Shown here in pieces: positions 34,891 to 40,248 of a DNA stretch of 40,248 bases (position 1 is its first letter; every line of letters starts with the position of its first letter). The position numbers and the translations under genes are program-made. The stretch is from Pseudomonadota bacterium (GTDB lineage Bacteria; Planctomycetota; UBA8108; UBA1146). Below the pieces are notes generated by a model. It had not been told where the DNA came from, did no database searches, and saw only the letters and a program-made list of their open reading frames with translations. The stretch lies in the NCBI GenBank assembly GCA_017859655.1, contig JAFMMO010000008.1, forward strand, positions 1-40,248, written 5' to 3'.

Positions 34891-36233
34891 GCCCCTTCGC
34901 CGCGAGAACCGGACGACTCCGGACCGTCCTCACCCTTCTCCTCCTGCTCGCGACCGGCGCCGCGGCCGGGCAGGGAACCCCAGCCGACGGACCGATGGCG
35001 GGGCTCCCCGATCGCGCCCCGGCGAAGGGCCTCGAGCAGCCCCTGAGCAGCGGTCAGCCGACCGTGATCCGGGCGGGGATCCTCCACACGCAGGCCCGCG
35101 ATGCGACCGGCGCCTGGGCACCGCCGATCTCCGACGGGATCGTGGTGATCCGCGACCGTCGCATCGCGGCGGTCGGACCGGCGGGATCGGTCATCATCCC
35201 CGACGGCGCCCGGGTCATCGAGGCGCCGGTCGTCACGCCGGGCCTCATCGACGGGCGCTCCGTGGTCGGCCTCGCGGGATGGCTCAACTACGGTCATGAC
35301 CAGGACCAGCTGGAGGACTCGGAGCCGATCCAGCCGGAGCTGCAGGCGACCGATGCCTTCAACGGGCGAGAGCCCCTCCTCGAGTGGATCCGGAGCTTCG
35401 GTGTCACGACCGCCCACACCGGGCATGCGCCCGGCAACCTCATCTCGGGTCAGACGATGATCGTGAAGACCCGGACCGGGGAGCTCGAGGATGCGGTCGT
35501 GACGCCGCTGTTCGCCATCGCGGCGACCCTCGGCGACGATGCGATGGAGAGCGACAGGAGTCCCGGCACGCGCGCGAAGCAGCTCGCGATGCTCCGGCAG
35601 GCCCTGCTCGATGCGCGGGAGCACGCGGACCAGCTTCGCCGCGCCGGAGACGACCCGGAGAAGCGCCCCGGCCGGGACCTTCGCAAGGAGGCGCTGGGCC
35701 GGGTCCTCAGCGGGGAGGTCCCCCTGCTCCTGAACTGCCACCGGTCGATCGACATCCAGAACGCGCTGCGTCTCTCCGACGAGTTCGGGTTCCGGCTGAT
35801 CCTCGATGGCGCGGCCGAGGTCCTCGAACACGCGGACGAGGTCAAGGCCCGCGGGATCCCCGTGCTGGCGCACCCGCCGATGATGCGGGCGACCGGACAG
35901 GGAGAGAACGCCAGCATGACCACCGTGGCGAGACTGATCGCCGCCGGGATCCCGTGCGCGCTCCAGAGCGGCTATGAGGGGTATGTCCCGAAGACGCGGG
36001 TCGTGCTCCTCGAGGCGGCGATCGCCTGCGCCTACGGCGCCTCCTTCGCGGACGCGCTCGGGACGATCACCCTCTCCGCCGCGGAGATCCTCGGGATCTC
36101 CGCACGGGTCGGCTCGATCGAGGTCGGGAAGGACGCGGACATCGCCCTCTACGACGGCGACCCGTTCGAGTACACGAGCCACTGCATCGGGGTCCTCATC
36201 GAAGGTCAGGTCGTGAGCGCGATCGTCCGCTGA
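34887..36233 (+). CDS. Amidohydrolase paralog with degraded metal site
   Basis: 448 residues with a signal peptide (TVLTLLLLLATGAAAGQG) and the same fold and order of blocks as the upstream gene: SDGIVVIRDRRIAAVGPAG, GHAPGNLISGQTMIVK, SPGTRAKQLAMLRQALLDA, VGSIEVGKDADIALYDGDPF. The metal-binding residues are mostly gone. The strand-1 HxH is replaced in VTPGLIDGRSVVGL, the strand-6 histidines in LILDGAAEVLEH, and the strand-8 HTDD by LQSGYEG; one histidine remains in LLNCHRSIDI. It is therefore probably a non-catalytic partner of the active paralog, perhaps in a heterodimer; this is inference. ATG 34887 overlaps the preceding stop and has AGGGAG upstream. Confidence 0.87.
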   Translation: MSPFAARTGRLRTVLTLLLLLATGAAAGQGTPADGPMAGLPDRAPAKGLEQPLSSGQPTVIRAGILHTQARDATGAWAPPISDGIVVIRDRRIAAVGPAGSVIIPDGARVIEAPVVTPGLIDGRSVVGLAGWLNYGHDQDQLEDSEPIQPELQATDAFNGREPLLEWIRSFGVTTAHTGHAPGNLISGQTMIVKTRTGELEDAVVTPLFAIAATLGDDAMESDRSPGTRAKQLAMLRQALLDAREHADQLRRAGDDPEKRPGRDLRKEALGRVLSGEVPLLLNCHRSIDIQNALRLSDEFGFRLILDGAAEVLEHADEVKARGIPVLAHPPMMRATGQGENASMTTVARLIAAGIPCALQSGYEGYVPKTRVVLLEAAIACAYGASFADALGTITLSAAEILGISARVGSIEVGKDADIALYDGDPFEYTSHCIGVLIEGQVVSAIVR

Positions 36234-36254
36234 GCGGCGGACGGGGAGGAACCG

Positions 36255-36617
36255 ATGGGCGAGAAGGTGAACCTGGTCGAGAAGCTCGGGATGTTCACCG
36301 AGCACTGGAGCCCGCGGGTCGTCGGCGAGCTCAACGGCCAGCATGTGAAGCTGGCGAAGCTCCTCGGGGAGTTCGACTGGCATCATCACGCCGATGAGGA
36401 TGAGCTCTTCCTCGTCCTGAGCGGGCACCTCACCCTCCACCTCCGGGATCGAATCATCGAGCTGGGAGAGGGTGAGTTCTTCATCGTGCCGCGAGGCGTC
36501 GAGCACAAGCCGGTCGCGGAGGAGGAGACCCATGTCCTCCTGCTCGAGCCGACCTCCACCCTGAACACCGGCAATCTCCGCAACGAACGGACGATCGACG
36601 CTCCTCCGCGGATCTGA
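36255..36617 (+). CDS. Small cupin protein
   Basis: 120 residues, one cupin barrel. Motif 1 is WHHHADEDELFLVLSGHL, giving the HxH and E metal ligands, and motif 2 is GEFFIVPRGVEHKP, with the last histidine. A complete ligand set suggests a metal-binding cupin of the type found in mannose-6-phosphate-isomerase-like or dioxygenase-like small proteins; the reaction is unknown. GGGGAGG precedes the ATG by 5 bases. It follows the amidohydrolase pair by 21 bases and is probably the third gene of that operon, although, unlike them, it has no signal peptide. It converges on the response regulator gene with a 3-base gap. Confidence 0.9.
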   Translation: MGEKVNLVEKLGMFTEHWSPRVVGELNGQHVKLAKLLGEFDWHHHADEDELFLVLSGHLTLHLRDRIIELGEGEFFIVPRGVEHKPVAEEETHVLLLEPTSTLNTGNLRNERTIDAPPRI

Positions 36618-36620
36618 GCC

Positions 36621-37034
36621 TCAGCGATCGAGGAGTCGATCGATCGTCCGGAGCAGGTCCCACGACTCGTAGGGCTTCCGGAAGTAGGCGTTGGCTCCGG
36701 ACGAGAGGGCCCGCTCGCGCAGGCCGGGCTTCTGGCTCGCCGTGAGCACGATGACCGGCGTCCCGGCCGTCGCCGGGCTCTCCCGGACCCGCTCCAGGAC
36801 CGCGAAGCCGTCTCCGGCCGGCATGTTGATGTCGAGGATGAGGAGCTCCGGCGCGGAGGCGAGCGCTTGCCGGGTCGCATCGATGCCATCCTGCGCGGTC
36901 CTCACCTCGAAGCCGCAGCTCCTCAGCCGGATGCCGAGGCTCTGGCAGATCGCCGCATCGTCATCGACGAGGAGGATGCTCCCGGTCCGTCGCGGCGCGG
37001 TGGTTCCCGGGTGGATGGGCGAAGGCGGGTTCAT
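36621..37034 (-). CDS. Single-domain response regulator
   Basis: 137 residues, receiver domain only. It has acidic pocket VDDDA, phospho-acceptor aspartate in LLILDINMPAGDG, switch threonine in VLTASQK and the conserved lysine in YFRKPYE. There is no output domain, so it acts by protein-protein contact or phosphate relay. ATG 37034 overlaps the stop of the upstream kinase (ATGA at 37031-37034), with GAGGAG 8 bases upstream, so kinase and regulator are made together and most likely form a pair. The track start at 37100 lies inside the kinase gene. Confidence 0.93.
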   Translation of the reverse strand: MNPPSPIHPGTTAPRRTGSILLVDDDAAICQSLGIRLRSCGFEVRTAQDGIDATRQALASAPELLILDINMPAGDGFAVLERVRESPATAGTPVIVLTASQKPGLRERALSSGANAYFRKPYESWDLLRTIDRLLDR

Positions 37035-38194
37035 GTCGTGAGCTCCTCTCGCGGAGCGGTGAGCTCCCTGGGGCGGGGAAGGGTGAACTGAACGCGGCAA
37101 CCGCCGCTCGCAGGGCTCTCGAGGCGGATGCTTCCCCCGTGGAGCTCGACGAGGTCCCGACAGAGGCCGAGCCCGAGGCCCAGCCCCCCGCCATCGCTCC
37201 CCTGACGGTGTCGGAGAAAGAGCTCTTCCGGATCCGCCGTGCCGATCCCGGGGCCGTCATCACAGACGCTCACGATGAACTCCCGCGCCTCCGGAGAGTC
37301 ATCGGGGCTCTCCTCGACCGAGATCGTCACCGTCCCCCCCGGCCGGGCGTGGCGCAGCGCGTTGTCGACGAGGTTGCTGAGGATCTGTCTCAGCCGGGCC
37401 GCATCCGCCTCGACGAGGAAGGGGGGCGCTTCATCCTCCCGCTCATCGGGATGAACCAGCTCCACCCCCCGCTTCCTCGCGAGGGGAGCCTCCGCCGCGA
37501 TGAGGTCATCAATGACCCGACCGAGGTCGATCGGCTCGGCGCGCAGGGAGAGCTTCCCGGTGTCGAGGCGCGAGAGGTCGAGGAGATCCTCGGTGTAGCG
37601 CTTCAGTTGATCGCAACCGTCGAGACATCGATGGAGGAACTCCCGCTGGGTCTCGTTCACCGGACCCGCGATGCCATCGGCAATGAGAGAGACGAACTCG
37701 CGGACGGAGGTGAGAGGAGTGCGCAGCTCGTGGGAGAGGAGGTGGTGGAACGCCTGCAGCTCGCGGCGCTGACGCAGAAGGAGGGCGTTCTCCGACTCGA
37801 GGGCACGGGTCCGCTCTTGGGTGATCCGCCTCACCTCGACCCGCTCCGCGGTCCGGATGACCGTGCGGATGAGCCGCGGGAGATCGAGCTCCGCGTGGGG
37901 GATCACCTCCCACGCTCCCGCCTGGAGGATCGTGGAGAGCGCCTCCTCCTCCCGGTCGGGAGTGAGGACGATGCGGGGAGGGTCGTCGGACGCGCTCGCG
38001 TCGAGCCAGGCCGGGTCGGAGTTCCCGCAGAGGATCAGATCGCAGGCGGACGGGTCAGGAAGGGGATCGCTCGAGCGGCGTGGCTGGACGAGGGTGACGC
38101 ACCAGTCGCTCGCCGAGTCCAGCAGGGACCGGACCTCCTCGTTGAGGAGGGGCTCCATGCACTCGAGGCCGATGCGGAGAGAGCGGGGCTCCAT
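37031..38194 (-). CDS. Cytoplasmic sensor histidine kinase
   Basis: About 387 residues with no membrane segment. The first roughly 125 residues form a receiver-like alpha/beta domain (SLRIGLECMEPLLNEE, CDLILCGNSDPAWLD, RIVLTPDREEE, LQAGAWEVI) without the phospho-acceptor aspartate at its usual place. A short coiled coil (EVRRITQERTRALESENALL) follows, then HisKA with LLSHELRTPLTSVREF (His present) and HATPase with NLVDNALRHARPGG, CDDGPGIG and GLGLGLGLC. ATG 38194 has GGGAAG about 6 bases upstream; the track start at 38524 is inside the preceding gene. It is coupled to the response regulator by a 4-base overlap and lies downstream of a related kinase-like gene. Confidence 0.9.
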   Translation of the reverse strand: MEPRSLRIGLECMEPLLNEEVRSLLDSASDWCVTLVQPRRSSDPLPDPSACDLILCGNSDPAWLDASASDDPPRIVLTPDREEEALSTILQAGAWEVIPHAELDLPRLIRTVIRTAERVEVRRITQERTRALESENALLLRQRRELQAFHHLLSHELRTPLTSVREFVSLIADGIAGPVNETQREFLHRCLDGCDQLKRYTEDLLDLSRLDTGKLSLRAEPIDLGRVIDDLIAAEAPLARKRGVELVHPDEREDEAPPFLVEADAARLRQILSNLVDNALRHARPGGTVTISVEESPDDSPEAREFIVSVCDDGPGIGTADPEELFLRHRQGSDGGGLGLGLGLCRDLVELHGGSIRLESPASGGCRVQFTLPRPRELTAPREELTT

Positions 38195-38343
38195 CGCGCG
38201 CTTCCCACGACACCAGATCGCCCACGGCGACCCCGGTCGACACCATCCAGCCCTCTCCCGGGCAGGACCGCGATGCGGACCTCCGCCCGATGAAGAGTAC
38301 CCCGTGGAGCCGAATCCGGCATGCAGGACCGGCCGGGACCGGC

Positions 38344-39516
38344 TCAGGCGGGGACGAGGAGCCCGGGCGCGCGCACCGGAAGCGGGAGCTCGAAGCAGAC
38401 ACAGGTCCCCTCCCCGGGGGAGCTCCGCAGGGTGATCTCGCCACCGAGCGCCTCGACGAGGCCGCGGCAGATCGCCAGACCGAGCCCCGGGCCCGGGGTG
38501 AGGGTCGGATCCTCGGCGCCGCACTTCTGGAAGCGCTCGAACACCCGCTCCTGCTCGACCGGGTCGATGCCCTGCCCGTCGTCGCTGACGGTGCAGACGA
38601 CGACGCCATCCTCTCCGGTTCGGGCATCGAGGACGATGCTCCCCTCCTCGGAGATCGATCGCAGGGCGTTGTCGACGAGATGGGTGAAGATCTGGGTCAG
38701 GCGGATCGCATCGGTGCGGACGACGAGGCCGCTGGGGATCGTGATGAGGTGGGCCTCCGACTGGAACGCGCGGCGACGGTGGATCGCGACCACCTGCTCG
38801 AGGAGCTCATCGAGGGAGCACCACTCGGAGCGCAGCTCGAGCTCTCCCACCTCGAGGCGCCGCAGGAGAGCCAGGTCCCGCCCGATGCGCCCGAGCTGGC
38901 GACAGCCCCCCGTCGCGATGCGCAGGAACTCCTGCGCCTCCTCGGAGATCGAGCCGACCTCCGCGTCATGGAGAGCCGCGATCGGCTCCCGCACCGCCTC
39001 GAGCGGACTCTCGAGCCCGCCCCCGAAGCTCTGGTGCAGTCTCTCGAGGCACGCCTCCAGCTGCCGTGTCCGGGCTCGGGCGACCTCGAGCGCCTCGCCG
39101 ATCCGGTGCAGCTCCCAGCGGGCGGACGCGTCCTCGGTCGCCTTGAGGAGGGCGCTCAGGCCGATCGGCGTCCCCCCTTCCAGCTCCCGCACCTCGACCA
39201 CCTCGCTCGCCCCGGCCAGGAGGAGCTCTCTGAGTCGGGGAGTGGGAAGCGGACCGTGGGAGAGGACCAGCAGGGCGATCTCCGGGTGGAGGGCGCGGGT
39301 CGCGCGCAGGAGCGCCTCACCGTCGGCATCGGCGGAGATGAGATGCAGGATCGGACCAACGACGGATGTCGGGCGGCGTGCGTCCGAGGCGACGGAGGCT
39401 CCCCCCTCGCGGACCGAGGGTCGAGAGACCCCGATCCGGCGGAGGTGCTCCTCCAGTCGCTCGATGGAGATCGCTCCATCGAGGCGGACGACGGCTCGCA
39501 GATGCGGGCTCGGCAA
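38344..39516 (-). CDS. Histidine-kinase-like protein lacking the phospho-acceptor histidine
   Basis: About 390 residues. The layout resembles the next kinase: a receiver-like N-terminal domain (PILHLISADADGEALLR, EIALLVLSHGPL, LLAGASEVVEV), a coiled coil (ARARTRQLEACLERL), a HisKA-like helix pair and an HATPase domain. The ATPase motifs look intact: HLVDNALRSISEEG (N-box), SDDGQGID (G1), FERFQK (F-box) and GPGLGLAIC (G2). In the HisKA-like part, SHELRTPL is replaced by GGGLESPL, so the histidine position is glycine. It probably binds ATP but cannot autophosphorylate in the usual way, and may act as a regulatory partner of the neighbouring kinase. The start is unsure: TTG 39516 follows AGGGGGGAA, while the track uses TTG 39603. 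It lies 149 bases upstream of the next kinase. Confidence 0.8.
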   Translation of the reverse strand: MPSPHLRAVVRLDGAISIERLEEHLRRIGVSRPSVREGGASVASDARRPTSVVGPILHLISADADGEALLRATRALHPEIALLVLSHGPLPTPRLRELLLAGASEVVEVRELEGGTPIGLSALLKATEDASARWELHRIGEALEVARARTRQLEACLERLHQSFGGGLESPLEAVREPIAALHDAEVGSISEEAQEFLRIATGGCRQLGRIGRDLALLRRLEVGELELRSEWCSLDELLEQVVAIHRRRAFQSEAHLITIPSGLVVRTDAIRLTQIFTHLVDNALRSISEEGSIVLDARTGEDGVVVCTVSDDGQGIDPVEQERVFERFQKCGAEDPTLTPGPGLGLAICRGLVEALGGEITLRSSPGEGTCVCFELPLPVRAPGLLVPA

Positions 39517-39673
39517 GAGTGAATTCCCCCCTCGGGACGCGCCCTCCCCTCGAGGACGCAGCTCCCCGCGGCGCCGTGGCGGGCGCGATCGAGGGCCAAG
39601 CAAGACTACCCCGCGCCGGGAGAGGCGGCATGCGACGAAATTCGTCGGTCCCCTCGCTCGGGCTCCCGGCGAA

Positions 39674-40248
39674 TCACGGAAGGGTCGGCAGGAGGATCAG
39701 CCCCGCCTCTTCCAGCTCCCGCAGCACCCGGAGGCTCGTCTCCACCTCGATCGGAGCCCCGCCGCGAAGCACCGGGAGGGAGACGAGCGCCGGGGAGTGC
39801 GATCCCTGCAGGACGGAGATCGACGGTCCCCCCTCCTCGACGAGGATGTCGCCCTCGCGAAGCGGAGTGGCGTCGAGAGCGGCGCGGGCGGCGGCGTCTC
39901 CCGGGCGGACCAGCGAGAGTCGCAACGCCTCGACCGGACGGGGGTCGAAGGTCACCTCCGTGTCGGCCGGCACCGTCACCGGGTGCCATCCTCGCTCGCC
40001 GCGGAGAGCGTAGCTCCCCGGGGGGAGACCATGGAAGAAGAGCACCATTCCCCGGATCTCGCTGGCGAACTGCAGGCGATCGAGCGGAGGATGCTCCAGG
40101 GAGAGGAGAGTGAGGCCTCTCCCTCGATCCTCCGGAGACCAGCGCACCGCGAGGGAGTGGCGGACCGGGATCCGGATGCGGAGCTCATTGAGACCGGGGC
40201 GCAGGACGGCGCGCATCGGCGGAGCCCAACGCTCCCCCACATCGAAGC
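39674..40248 (-). CDS. C-terminal part of a larger protein (cut by window edge)
   Basis: The frame stays open to the right edge (FDVGERWAPPMRAVL...), so the gene begins beyond the window; the track start at 40240 is an internal GTG. The visible 190 or so residues contain a beta-sandwich-like piece (RPGLNELRIRIPVRHSLAVRW, MVLFFHGLPPGSYALRGERGWHPVTV) similar to carboxypeptidase-regulatory-like repeats. A PDZ-like segment follows (PGDAAARAALDATPLREGDILVEEGG), then a helical end (TSLRVLRELEEAGLILLPTLP). The function is unknown. It lies 157 bases upstream of the kinase-like gene; that gap shows only a purine/pyrimidine-biased GC-rich stretch and a GAATTC. Confidence 0.65.
   Translation of the reverse strand, partial: FDVGERWAPPMRAVLRPGLNELRIRIPVRHSLAVRWSPEDRGRGLTLLSLEHPPLDRLQFASEIRGMVLFFHGLPPGSYALRGERGWHPVTVPADTEVTFDPRPVEALRLSLVRPGDAAARAALDATPLREGDILVEEGGPSISVLQGSHSPALVSLPVLRGGAPIEVETSLRVLRELEEAGLILLPTLP

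Overview
The window is about 40 kb of very GC-rich chromosomal DNA. The translated proteins suggest a free-living member of the Planctomycetota, or a closely similar environmental lineage. Three large secreted proteins end in a cysteine-containing double EF-hand (dockerin type I-like) tail of the form RGDxNxDGxxDxxDxI...LF..G...PC..AxDxxxD, followed by PAPxPxCG, which is common in planctomycete exoproteomes. Other hints are paired amidohydrolases, WD40 and TPR proteins, a MoxR/DUF2201 pair and a predominance of GTG starts. The assignment is inference from protein style, not from a marker gene. I found no tRNA, rRNA, IS element, CRISPR array or phage gene.

Layout. 1-271: start of a minus-strand lipoprotein gene cut by the window edge. 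445-2937: a double NTF2-like exported protein, then a methyltransferase translationally coupled to a UbiA-type prenyltransferase-like membrane protein. 2930-4699: a minus-strand eight-unit WD40 protein. 4795-7164: a MoxR-type AAA ATPase followed by a DUF2201 metallopeptidase/vWA protein. 7472-12225: two tandem paralogous lipoproteins (Ig-like, three Calx-beta, Ig-like, cohesin-like C-terminus), each with a long structured leader and a terminator. 12358-13359: polysaccharide pyruvyl transferase (minus). 13854-15749: animal-type heme peroxidase with a dockerin-like tail, behind an AT-rich control region. 15873-17825: hybrid histidine kinase (minus). 17975-19837: thiC (minus). 20113-22224: an APH-fold kinase convergent with a conserved-looking hypothetical protein. 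22360-25910: TPR protein and purple-acid-phosphatase-like protein (minus, operon). 26158-28140: formate/nitrite transporter, GNAT and a single-pass membrane protein. 28472-33361: a 1629-residue secreted protein with 15 cysteine-rich FN3-like repeats and a dockerin-like tail. 33535-36617: two overlapping amidohydrolases, the second with degraded metal ligands, and a cupin. 36621-39516: response regulator, histidine kinase and a kinase-like protein lacking the phospho-acceptor histidine (minus). 39674 to the end: C-terminal part of a minus-strand protein.

How it may work together. The main theme is the cell surface. Two lipoproteins carry cohesin-like C-terminal domains, and three secreted proteins (peroxidase, phosphoesterase, giant repeat protein) carry dockerin-like tails. 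Together these could form a lipoprotein-anchored surface display system, possibly with a glycan-modifying pyruvyl transferase. This is a hypothesis. The peroxidase and giant-protein genes also share a GTTAGTCGC-containing inverted-repeat element in unusually AT-rich upstream regions, hinting at co-regulation. The two lipoprotein paralogs share a TTCA..-17-TA(G/C)CTT promoter-like arrangement.
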